64,000 bases of DNA from Apis mellifera (taxonomy: Eukaryota; Arthropoda; Insecta; Hymenoptera; Apidae): NCBI RefSeq assembly GCF_003254395.2, contig NC_037639.1, positions 11,203,037 to 11,267,036 of the forward strand. The letters are read 5' to 3'. The notes below the pieces were generated by a model, which saw nothing but the letters and a program-made list of their open reading frames with translations, did not search any database and was not told where the DNA came from. Below, in pieces: positions 14,309 to 25,756 of this stretch. Position 1 is the first letter of the stretch. Every line of letters begins with the position of its first letter. The position numbers and the translations under genes were made by a program.

Positions 14309-14318
14309 GTCACGTGAC
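14309..14318. promoter_or_regulatory. Palindromic E-box, CLEAR-like
   Basis: GTCACGTGAC is a perfect 10-bp palindrome containing the E-box CACGTG. This matches the extended E-box bound by MiT/TFE and related bHLH-Zip factors in animals. It lies about 1.3 kb upstream of the otopetrin start codon. A role is inference only; such 10-mers occur by chance. Confidence 0.25.
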
Positions 14319-15638
14319 CGAGGCGAGCAATCGCTTTTGTACGGGCCGTTTAAACGCGACGAGGGGGCGAGGAGGGACGAGGAAAAAGAAAGTTGGCCGG
14401 CCTGCTAAAAATTCAAAACGCGGGCGAATTTTCCCCGGGAATAAATTTCCAAGTTTCTCAAGCGGCGAGAACAGCCGAGCAAATACGGCGTCGCGAGCTT
14501 ATCCACCGCCTGGAAGAAGCTAGAAAGTTTGACGCATTGCCGGTGAATAAACCGAAACGATTGTTACGCAACGTTTGCGTAAAGGGAAAAGGGGTGGAGA
14601 AGAAGTTTTTAACCGTACGTCGTGTGTTACGTGACTTTTACATATATATATGTATATATATACATATATATGTAATGGCATTTTCGGGATATAATAAAAA
14701 GAAAGGAGCAACGCTCGATCGCGTCTCTCTCTATTTTTAATCTCCTCCCTTTTCTCGTTTTATATTCACCATTATTTCTTTCAGCCGCTAGTGCTATCCA
14801 TCGATCCCAACGAGGACAACGACGATAGACTATGAATAATAGTCAATCCAATATAACGACAACGACGTGAGTAACTGATAACAATGTATATCCCCGCGCG
14901 TTATATACAGCGTGTCGTGATCGAAAGTATATTTTCAAATAACGATATCTGGTGGGGAAAAAAGTTGCGAGTTGAAAAATCGCGACGCGCCCCCATCGAT
15001 AACCCTATCGTCAGAGGCTGATGGGAAAGAGTGCCTGTTGTCGCCTCGAGGAAGGATGTCGCATTCACGGAGACAAAGCATGTCCTTCACCGCCGTTATG
15101 AACCATCGAAGAGGTCTTCTCGGGTAATTCGACCCCTTTTTTTCTTCTTTCTTTCCCCCCACCCACCCTAATTTTCCCAAAATAGTTGTATATTGGACGT
15201 GATTTTCGCGGATGGAAAACGCGCCCGCGACCGATTTAATCGTTCCGGTTAATGCATTAATAACGGGTAAAATATTACAGTTGGCAACGACGGTGAAACG
15301 CGGGGAGGAGGGCAAAAAAGCGTGATAATTTTACGATCATTGAATCCTGTTTTCGAGCGAAATATTTTCGACGTGACGGTCCACCGATTCGTTTGAATTT
15401 ATTCCGTTCCGGTGTATCGACGCGAAATCGAGCGCGGCCCGACACGGTTAAATACCTTGCCGATCCTTGCCGAACGCCCACCCGAATCGCCGTTACGTTT
15501 TAATCACCGCGCGAAACGCAAACCCTCTGTACGAATCCCGTATGAAACCGAAACAACCGTGTCAAACACGAAACATTTCTCCCCTATTCATCCTATTCTC
15601 GCCCCGACAGCGCGTTGATTTCAGGTATAGGCAGCAAC

Positions 15639-18600
15639 ATGTCGCTACCCTCGTGCATCCCTCAAGACCAAGAGTTTTTACCCGGGCAAACGGGAGCCGG
15701 GTGCAAAACGCAATTGTTGTTGAACAATCGGAATCAATCGGGGGAGAAGAACGAGCACGAGGCGCAAAAGCAACGGCCCAATTTTCTCCCACTGGCACCT
15801 GTTGGCGCGGGCACCTGCGTGAGCGTCAACACTCTCGACCCGATCAAAGGTGAGCGTTCGCAGTCGCGACACGAAAAAAGAACCGATTCCTCGAGCGGAG
15901 ATTTTGTCCGTTGCAGCGAAGCAACGGATGATGGAAGAAAGATCCAAGTCAAGGAGGAATTGCCACGCGGAGATGGTGTCCGTCATGAGCACCCTTTACG
16001 CGAAATTGTTGATCGTGATCGGGCTGGCCGTGCCCATAACGGCCAGCGTCACGGAGAGAGTTCCAGCTTCGTTGAATCAGGTGAATCAGGATAATTCTCA
16101 CGAGCGAAAAAAAAAAATAAAAAAGGGATAGATTCTCTATGTAGAGAATACGATGACGATGATGATGGAACGTCTGTTTGTTAGGGTTTCTATTTGTACC
16201 TGTACGTGGTCAGCGTGGCATTCGTGATCTCGATGTACGTTATCGTATTAAGAGACAAAGCTGTTTGGAACGTGAAGCGGGGGAGCGGAGGGGGGAAGGA
16301 GCAGGCGTTGAAATACGACGAGAAGGGGGATCGCGTAAATCCTAGTCAGGTAAAGTTTGCTCTTCGAAAATATTTAATCGCTTCGAAAATTAACTTGGAA
16401 TCACGTTTCACGACGTCGTTACCCCCCTTGCGACCACCAATGTTTGTCTTTGACAAAGTGTCACGAAGGAAGGCGGCGATCAGGGATCGCGATCCCTTTT
16501 CAGGTGTCCCGACCTACGCGCGATTGTCGACTGTCACGAGGCCAATTACTCCGTCTCTCACTCGCGTTAACCCTTGGCCCCATTGAATAATTTGTATTGC
16601 ATTGTAAAAAAGCGAGAGAGAGAGAGCGAAAAAAAAGAAAAGAGAGCGAAAAAAAAAAGGAGAAAAACAAATGTTTCGCAGCGTGAAAATCCTCGGGCTT
16701 CGCCATTTTCTAATTAGCGGATCGCATTCAACCGGCCGTGCACACGTACAATGAAATCTTTGTTTCCCACCAGACGCAACAGTACGGCAGCTTTTGTCTG
16801 AGACTCGGCGCTGTGGGATTTGGCGCTGGCTCGTTGGTATTTACGGGATTGCAAATTGGGGCGGAAATAGCTTCCGGCCCGTTCAGGGCGATTACACCGG
16901 GTGCCAGGCTGCTGCTGGTCACGGCCCAGATGCATTTTATATTTCTCAACAGTAAAAGTCTCAGCTTGGCCAAGCACACCGCACTTGCCAAGTTGGGTCT
17001 GATGCACATGATCGCGACGAATCTCTGCGAGTGGTTACAGGTAAGCGGAACGACCATGATGAAATGGAGGGGAAAAAGAAAAAAAAGGAAAAAAATAGAA
17101 ATAAAAATAAACAAAACGAGGAAACATTTTTCATCGCGGAAATCGCGGAGATTGTTTGAACAACTTGATACATTTTATCCGTCGAAACGTTGCGCGTTTG
17201 CTCGAAAAGCGAATCAAAAACGAATTACCGGTATTTGAGTCATCCGAGTCAATTTGTCGCGTCATCATCGTCATCGTCATCGTCATCATTACTATCGAAT
17301 ATCGACACGTAGGAAAACAATGTAACGATAAAAGAACGTGGACAACATCGAATATCACTTTGATCCAACATTTCGATCGCCTTTATCCGGAAACGAGCGA
17401 TCGGTATCGATTAACACCGCGTAACACCGCTTCCAAACGCGCTGTTCATTCCCATATTCGTAGAAACGTTTGCGCGTGTTCTCTCTTTCTCCTCTCCGTT
17501 CTCATCCAACGGTCAAAATCGTTTGGCCGAAACGAGCGAGGACGAGAAACGATAACGTTCCGTTTCATACGTTTCGTTTCCCCGTTTGTTCTCCACGCAC
17601 AGGTCGCGTGATACGCGTGCGTGGCCGTGAATTTTTCACACGCATTCCTCAGGCATTCCGTTTGTTTGACAAGGCGTTGGTCGAGGAAACTCAACACGAG
17701 ATCGATCAGCTAGGCGACACGCGCGACGACGATGACGGGATACTGAAATCGCTTCTGAGGGACGCGAGCCCGTTCCTTTTCCCGTGCACAATTGAATTCA
17801 GTTTAATTTGCGCGGTGATACTGTTCGAGATGTGGAAGAGGGCGGACGAGAGGATCGATGCAAAGAGCGAGACCCCGGCCAGATCTTCGTATCATCTTAG
17901 CATAGATTGCAGCAGCTCTCACAGGTCAGCCTGAAGGAAATTTAATTAAATCGATAGGATTCCCCTTTCCCCGTCAATTTGTTAATGCGATATCGTTGAG
18001 ATTTTTAACACTGTTAACCCGCCTCTACGCCTTCTTCTCTTCTCTTCCCTTTTTTCTTCCAGAGGTCTCTTCGGCGGGATATTGATCGTTGCAGCGACTA
18101 TATTGAGCTTGATCATGTTCTTCGTCCTCAAGGAGACGAAAATGGAGATTGCGATCGTTCAGGTCACCGCGCTCGACGCCACTATACTCACGTTAAGTAA
18201 ATTTCGATCTCGCAATTTTCTCTCTCTCTACTCCTTTTCTTTTACTCCGACCGATTGAAATAGAAAGGAGGGATCGATGATCGATAGGTATGATCGCTTC
18301 GATCGCGGGCACGTTGAAGTTGCAAGCGTTGCAGCAGAAGATTATCAAACCATCGGACTTGGACACCACGCTGTTGGCAGCGGCTCAAGCCGGGGTCTAT
18401 CTGCATTGTCTGTTCGGGGTTGTTGGTGATATATTGACAATGGGACCGACCTGGGCGTTATCGCTGATCACAGATTTGTTGGCCTTAATGCAGAGCACCA
18501 GCCAGACGTTGCTCATCAAAGTAAGAGATTGATTTTCTTTCGTTTGAATCGGTGTTTGAGCCGGACTGAGAGCAACTATTCAAAAATTCGTAGATCGCAT

Positions 18601-18884
18601 GGGGAAGACGTTGTTCGAGAAACGACAAGCCCGGCAAGGAATTGATCACGTTCCTAATAGTCGTCAACATCGCCTTGTGGACGGTGAACACTCTGGAGAA
18701 ATCTCGCGCTGGGGTACGCCCGGATCACCTGCGATTCTTCGGGGTATGGGCATGGACGATTATCACTCACGTGTCCATGCCATTGGCTATATTCTATCGG
18801 TTCCACTCAGCCATATGTCTGTTCGAGATATGGAAGACGTGCTACAAATGCAGATCGAACAGCGTCGTCCACACCCCTTACTGA
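15639..18884 (+). CDS. Otopetrin-like proton channel
   Basis: Otopetrins are plasma-membrane proton-selective channels with twelve membrane segments; insect members act in acid sensing. Eight exons join in frame: 15639-15849, 15917-16080, 16185-16349, 16774-17040, 17653-17924, 18063-18196, 18288-18520 and 18594-18884, giving 578 residues. All introns are GT-AG. Family signs are LYAKLLIVIG in the first membrane segment (about 94-113), a second at 129-147, YGSFCLRLGAVGFG and QMHFIFLNSK, then LGLMHMIATNLCEWL (ending near 269), ETQHEI, SPFLFPCTIEFSLICAVILF (about 308-327), SSHRGLFGGI, and a C-terminal pair around WTIITHVSMPLAIFYRFHS. The first 90 residues are hydrophilic. The ATG lies 4-14 nt after two possible 3' splice sites, so a 5' untranslated exon or a longer N-terminus is possible. 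Family confidence is high; which insect paralogue is unknown. Confidence 0.92.
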
Positions 18885-18967
18885 ATCAAACCTGCTTCGT
18901 TCTCGAAATTCTCGTTCTTGATTCTAGTTCGTTGAATTGTTATTCGATAAAAATTTACGTTACTTTC

Positions 18968-18973
18968 AATAAA
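18968..18973 (+). terminator. Poly(A) signal of the otopetrin gene
   Basis: AATAAA 84 bp after the stop codon at 18884, the usual position for the end of an insect mRNA. Confidence 0.6.
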
Positions 18974-20196
18974 AAGCGAAAAAAGGCCACGAGAAAAGAG
19001 AGAAAAACGCTTTCGCGTTCTCTTTAATTACCATTTAACCGAGAGGAGGAGGGGGAGGGGGAGGAGGAGGGGAGAAAAGGAGCGATTCTCCTTGGAGAAT
19101 AACAACATTACGAGTACTCGGAAAAGGTAGACTTGTCCGCAACGTTTACGGTAGTACGTTGCACGGTAACTTCTAAGCTGGCTCCAAAGACAAAGGGTAA
19201 AAGGGGCGCAGTTTCAAAGCTGGCGCTCCGGCGTGGTGGGCCGCCGACGACGTGGACGTGGACGAGGACGGGGACGAGGACGCGACGTGGCATGGCCGAC
19301 GCAAATCGATAGAGAGGGGTGCGTACTACTTTTATCGGTGTACCACACGGAAAAGATAGACGGTTAACGACGACGGTGGACGGTCGACAGTTTGATACGG
19401 TTTACGGTAAACACATTTCGGTAGCAATCACATCAGCGGGGAAAGCAAGCCTCGGCCGGCGCTGCAGCGAGAAGTAGGTGATGCTTGGGTGGTTGGAGAA
19501 AGCGAGCGAGTGGTCGGTGAAGAGCTCTTAGCCAACCCTTTGTTGCTCCTGCCACCGCTATTGCGTCCCTCTTCCTTCCTTCGTCGCTCCCTCCCCTCCT
19601 ACTCCCCCAACTCCTACTCCTAAACGGAGTAGCAGGAGGCCGCACTCTTGACCAAAGGCCTCTGATTTACTTAGCCTATCGAGTGCTCTCGGACTCGTCT
19701 CGACCAAGAATACCACGTACGCGTGTTCACCGTGTACACCGTGTGTTCCGAAATTTCCAACTTAATGCTCCACTTACTGTCCGTCCATCTTCCGCGCCGA
19801 GATCTCCTGATTGCCCGCCCGCCCTTGTGTAAATAACTTTCGGTCAGAGGAGGAGGAAATTGAAACTCCTTCACCATTTTTCGTTTCCCTCGTTTCCAGT
19901 TTTTCTCCAACGAACGCGCGTAAAGTGTCGCGAATCGATAATCGTTCCGAGGAATTTTGCCGAAAAAAGAAGAAAGAAAAAAGAATAACGCGCATGAATC
20001 TTCTCGGGAAAGGAGAAAGAAGGGGAGGGTGTTAGGCTGGCAACCGTCGCAATCCTCTAACGTAGGTTCGCCGATAGGTTTTGTTTTTTCTCCGGATTTA
20101 AAGCGGGGGATTTAGCTCTACGTGTCTACCAGCAACCGGTATCGAACGCAATCTGCAACGCGCAACTGCACGGCGGGAGGAGAAGAAATCTTAGAT

Positions 20197-20219
20197 TCCG
20201 GCCCCCCTACGGGGCCGGA
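20197..20219. repeat. GC-rich perfect inverted repeat
   Basis: Arms TCCGGCCCC and GGGGCCGGA (9 bp) separated by CCTAC. It would form a short stable hairpin. There is no T-run after it and no gene end nearby, so the role is unknown. Confidence 0.8.
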
Positions 20220-20942
20220 TATCGATGACCGTGTACAACGTGCTCCAACGAAATTGCCGGGAACTCGAATTTATTCGAAACGAATGGCGCGCGCGACTAT
20301 GAATGAAATTCGTACGTCAATCTAGCGCCATCAGTCGCAATCCATTTATCTAATTTAATTTACCGTGGAATTTAAAGTCGCCCCATAAGCGGGGATCGTA
20401 ATTGTCGTATAACGAGTCATCTATTAACGATAATAGTTATTATCGGGTTGAATCGGCCACGCAACGAGAATATCGATTATTATTATTAACGACGAGATTA
20501 TTTATAGCGGGTACACCTTGAAAGCGAAATAATCAAGGACCGCGTTGCGAATTTGCATTCAACTATTCCGCAACCGACGCGAAAACAACATTTCGCGCGA
20601 GTTCAAGCATTTTCGCGATAATTCGGAATACGGCGGAACGCCCCTTCGATCGGTCATGGAAAAATCTCGCAATTTATCGGGTTTACCGATCCCATCCCGT
20701 CGATTCCAACGTTGGCAGGAAGGAAGCGGGGAGAACGGAAAAGGAAAAAGAGGAAAAGGCGACGCGACAGCGACAGGACGAGGAAACCTTGATATATCCG
20801 CCAAACACAAGGAGAGAGAACGCCTTGGCGGATTTATCGGAGCCGCAGATAATGGATGGTCTTCGCAGCAGGGAAACTTTTTTAAATAATACAACGTGCA
20901 ACTGGCGGAAGCGCTTCGATCCTACGGCGATTTGAAATACCG

Positions 20943-20944
<2 letters not shown>

Positions 20945-20974
<30 letters not shown>
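20945..20974. repeat. (TA)15 microsatellite
   Basis: Thirty consecutive bases of perfect TA repeat. Confidence 0.95.
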
Positions 20975-20976
<2 letters not shown>

Positions 20977-22600
20977 AGAAACTCTATCCCTCCTTCCTCT
21001 TTTTCCTCGCAAATACCGCGGGGGAAATAATGGTTCGCCAAAAAGTGCAATAGCCAATTTCTTGTCGGGCGTCGTCGCTGCGAGGGTGAAAACGTATCGA
21101 TACGTGAAATCATCGAGCGTTCGAAATAAAATTATCTCGGCGAGAGCGGAGCGTAAAGGAGCCCGTGCGAAGGGTCAGCGGCGGTTCTCTTTCTCGACCC
21201 AATTACACGGGGCTTTAATGAATTTTCGATATACTCGCCGCTCCACGTAAAGCGCGGTGATAAAAAGAACCGGTAAAAACAAGTAAATTATTCGGTGGCT
21301 GTCGATGTGGCCGAAATAAAAGCCGGAAGGACGAGAACTTTGAAGGCGAAAGAAATGACAATGGTATTAGCGGGGCAACTACCGCCATCGGCTTAAATAC
21401 CATCGGCGGTGATAGTGTAGTCGATTGGACGATCCTCGGGAATGTATTTAATTCGATTGGACTCTGCCGCCATCTGGACGAGACAAGAGAGAAGAAGGGA
21501 GGGAAACTCGAAGCTGGGGTGAGGGAACCTCTGTTTCCGCCGGAAATGAGACCTTCGCGACTCGTACTCCCATCCTCCGCTACCCCTTTTGCCTCCTCCT
21601 CAACGCCCTCTCGAGCCTCCTCAACCCGGCCATGGTCGTTCCCCTAACCGAAACATCTATCGCCCTCTATCTCGAGGGCGAGAATGCAAATTGTATTTAT
21701 ATTCCATCTCTCGTGGCCAGATAAATATTTCAACCAACCAACCATGCTTACCTGTGTTTCCCGCGAAACTTGTTTTCCGCAAATCATTGAAATCCACTTC
21801 CCGAGTTATCCGCGTTTCCCACTTTTTACAACCTTCACCGACCCCGCTCTTTTCCTTCTTCCTCGTTTCCTCGCTTCTCTTCCTCTTTCGAATATTTAAA
21901 TATCTATCAATGTATGCGTGTTACAAAATTCTCTCTCTTGTCGATTGTGCGATTGAAAATAACCATAACGATTTGACAGCGATATTATCATCGTCGATCG
22001 CTCGATCGTTTATTGCGATTTGATTCGATTTGCGATTGAAATGCACACTCGTGTTCCGAGGAATTAAAATATATCCTATCGTTTCTATTCTTCTCACCGT
22101 GTTTCCTGCTATGACAAAGACTGCACAATGGATGAAAGCGAACATCTTAATAAAAAAAAAAAAGAAAAAAAAAGAAAAGAAAATAAAATAGCAAAAAAAG
22201 TAGACGAAACGAGGAAAAATCAGAGTCGAAAAGGCTTACTAATGCTCTCTCGCAGCTCCGTTGAATGTCGCTTGGTCTCCGAGGATGTAATTTTCGCTGT
22301 ATGCCCGGATTAGAAGCCAGCTCGTCGGGGGCTCCACGTTACGCCGATTGATAAGTATTGCCCATACCTCTTGAATACACTAGAACTGGAAAAGGGATTC
22401 GAGATGATCTCAAAGCGATCGATTGGCCTCGACATGACGTCACGGGTCACGGCGATAGGCTGCTGTTACGTCTCGTTAAGAATCCAGGTACTATAATAGC
22501 ACGGATTAATGATAAGAACATAAGGGCAGAGCAACCGTGCAGTTTGTTGGAACGTAAAAGCTATTATTACGATACCTGTCGTTGCTACTTCAGCGAGATT

Positions 22601-23408
22601 GATTTTACTTAACGTCTCGAGAGAAAAAGCTTCATCGATACCTTCTCGGATACCTAAATCTTAAAAAACCAATGAGTTTATAGTATATAAATGTGCAATA
22701 TATATAATTTTATATATAAATTTTTCTATATTTAATGTATATAAGTTTTGTGCAGGAGATATTTTATTCAAAAATATTAAAAAAATTTCTCAACCTTATA
22801 TTATGTGTCTCGATGAAATCGATATCCATTTAAAGTATAAAAATTGCTGATCGAAAGAGTGGATTATACGAGCTTGCTATTCTTGAGAAAAGGGAGGACA
22901 AAACTTTTGCTAGATGGTATTTCTTAAAATCAGGTAAGCGGATCATTGGAAAATTCGGTAAAAAAAAAAAATTTCAAGGAAAAATTTGCCGATGTAAAAT
23001 ACTCCTTTTCTATCCTTTTTTAATTCCAAATAATTTTAGGTAATTTTTCTGTAAAATTATCGATAATTTTTAATAATATGATACAAAAAAATATTCAATG
23101 ATTCATATGAAATATTATTATTTCATGATATTTCTTTATTTAAGTCCTTAAGACTAAGAATTACATTGTTATATAATGCATAACCGACAAGATAAGAAAC
23201 TTTCAATAGTTTATAGTTTTTCTGCTGATCCAACTCAATATATATACCATTATAAACTTGATAGTACTGGTGCAATAATGTCTTAATCACATTGTGTTTC
23301 AAGCGAATTTTTACTTTATTTTCCTCATCTGAAGTGCTGCAAAGACGCTCATAGATATGCCACCGATTTTTTTTAATGATAATGTCACAACAAATTATTT
23401 ACTTGTCT
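22601..23408. other. AT-rich spacer downstream of Rbx1
   Basis: Strongly AT-rich with no gene I can support. Reverse-strand AATAAA hexamers at 23135-23140 and 23315-23320 are possible distal poly(A) sites for the Rbx1 transcript that reads leftwards into this stretch. Confidence 0.5.
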
Positions 23409-23414
23409 TTTATT
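23409..23414 (-). terminator. Poly(A) signal, proximal, of Rbx1
   Basis: AATAAA on the minus strand, about 77 bp after the stop codon. Confidence 0.5.
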
Positions 23415-23490
23415 CACACATATACTTAAACTTGCATCGGCTTTGGCATTCTGGAGGGTTCGGATATCTGTGGTAGTTGAACACACTCAG

Positions 23491-24420
<930 letters not shown>

Positions 24421-24831
24421 ATTTAAATTTTGATATCTGAAGCCAACTGACACCTTGTGTAAGACATTCGAACTATGTAAGAAGAAAGATTAAACGACAA
24501 GAAAAACGTAAATTTTTTTGATTAATAAATATTTTGTGCGCGTTATAAATCTTTATATCGTATATTTTTTAGTGTCTCGATTTTGTGTTGAAAAAATGTT
24601 GAAGAATCAGAACATGTATCATAAGAAAAATATATAGTAGTGTTATTGTATCGATACTAGGTTAATGTTTTGTGAAAAAAAAAATTGACACGGTATCGGT
24701 TATACTGAAAAAAATATGACAGTTAGTACCTTAATCATATAAAAACTGGATAAAAGCATTTTAATTTTGCATCAGTGTAATTTCTAATCGTATTTTCATA
24801 ATCCATACTATTGTATAAAATATATTACACG
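24421..24831. promoter_or_regulatory. Shared divergent promoter of Rbx1 and SNF8
   Basis: The 411 bp between the two start codons must hold both promoters and 5' untranslated regions. It is AT-rich and has no classic TATA box in a clear position. The perfect TATCGATA at 24649-24656 lies near the middle. Head-to-head housekeeping pairs with this motif are common in insects. Confidence 0.7.
24649..24656. promoter_or_regulatory. DRE (DREF-type) element TATCGATA
   Basis: Perfect 8-bp palindromic match to the DNA-replication-related element known from Drosophila housekeeping promoters. It lies 229 bp from the Rbx1 start codon and 176 bp from the SNF8 start codon. Function in this species is inference. 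Confidence 0.55.
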
Positions 24832-25587
24832 ATGAGGCGAAAGGCAGGCGTTGGTGCTATCCAAAAACAAAAGCTGGAGCAAGAAAAATATAAAGATAAG
24901 GGAACTGAGATTCAAGAAAATCAATTTGAGCAAATGACAAAACAGATGGAAACTTTTCGTGTGAATCTAGAGGAATTCGCAACAAAGTATAAAAATGAAA
25001 TTAAAAAAAATGCACGTTTTCGGCGGCAATTTACCGAAATGTGTGCATCAATAGGTGTAGATCCTTTAGCTTCAGGTAAAGGATTTTGGTCAGTTCTTGG
25101 CATAGGAGACTTTTATTACGAACTTGCTGTTCAAATTGTTGAAGTTTGTATGGCTACAAATTATAAAAATGGTGGATTAATATCATTAGATGAACTTAGA
25201 GCAAGATTAATTCAAGCTAGAGGTCGTAGAAAAGAACATCAAGAAATTACAAATGAAGACTTACTAGCTGCAGCTAAAAAATTAAAAATTTTTGGAAATG
25301 GATTTTCTATTGTTCCAATTGGAAGAGGTAAACACTTAGTACAATCTGTACCTGGTGAACTCAGTATGGACCATACTGCCGTACTACAACAAGCTAGTTT
25401 ATCTGGAAATGCATATGTTTCAAGATCCATGTTATGTAAAGAATTAAAATGGGAATCAGATAGGACACAAAAAGCTTTGGACCATATGGTAAAAGAAGGA
25501 TTGGCATGGTTAGATGAACAAGGTGAAAATGAAATATTATATTGGTTTCCTAGTTTATTTACAGCTTGCATTGTATCCAAAGAGTAA
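24832..25587 (+). CDS. SNF8: ESCRT-II subunit SNF8/VPS22 (EAP30)
   Basis: SNF8/VPS22 is a core subunit of ESCRT-II, which acts on endosomes in sorting ubiquitinated membrane proteins into multivesicular bodies. A single uninterrupted frame of 251 residues, close to the family length of about 250-260. It starts MRRKAGVGAIQKQKLEQ, typical of the N-terminus, followed by a helical region (about 1-60). IGVDPLASGKGFWS and GIGDFYYELAVQIVEVC (about 78-108) are the most conserved EAP30 blocks. Two winged-helix domains follow, with IVPIGRGKHLVQSVPGEL in the middle and KEGLAWLDEQ near the end. In-frame codons upstream allow a TTG extension, but the ATG at 24832 fits the family start. The absence of introns is notable beside its intron-rich neighbours. 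It converges with the SCLT1-like gene, with 169 bp between stop codons. Confidence 0.97.
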   Translation: MRRKAGVGAIQKQKLEQEKYKDKGTEIQENQFEQMTKQMETFRVNLEEFATKYKNEIKKNARFRRQFTEMCASIGVDPLASGKGFWSVLGIGDFYYELAVQIVEVCMATNYKNGGLISLDELRARLIQARGRRKEHQEITNEDLLAAAKKLKIFGNGFSIVPIGRGKHLVQSVPGELSMDHTAVLQQASLSGNAYVSRSMLCKELKWESDRTQKALDHMVKEGLAWLDEQGENEILYWFPSLFTACIVSKE

Positions 25588-25677
25588 GCAAAATATTGAC
25601 TTTATAATGATTATTATGAGATAGACAATGTTTTAAAAGAATAAGATATTTGCAATATAAAATGTATTTTTAATGTG

Positions 25678-25683
25678 AATAAA
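25678..25683 (+). terminator. Poly(A) signal of SNF8
   Basis: AATAAA 91 bp after the stop codon. Confidence 0.65.
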
Positions 25684-25756
25684 TTTACATTATTCTTGTA
25701 ACATATACACAGTTAAACATCCATTATAAATTTCTTGTAAGTAAAGAAAAATATTG

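Larger units (their letters stand above)
5591..15600. other. Non-coding region upstream of the otopetrin gene
   Basis: I could not support a coding exon in this 10-kb stretch. It contains GGT and TA microsatellites, (GA)n/(CT)n tracts near 6200-6250 and 11415-11540, a poly-A/T rich patch around 8320-8410 and 8626-8655, and a TA-rich imperfect palindrome at about 14640-14675. The promoter and any 5' untranslated exon of the otopetrin gene should lie in its right part, but I cannot fix a transcription start. Confidence 0.55.
18974..22600. other. Non-coding spacer after the otopetrin gene
   Basis: No supported exon. Contains a G-rich purine run at 19041-19080, the hairpin at 20197-20219, a long TA array at 20945-20974 and an A-rich patch at 22149-22200. 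An open frame at 22358-22612 has no ATG and no recognisable similarity. Base composition turns strongly AT-rich from about 22.6 kb. Confidence 0.6.

Noticed and set aside
22358..22612. Open frame of 84 codons at the AT-rich boundary
   Set aside because: Starts with TTG, has no in-frame ATG near its start and no recognisable motif or splice context.
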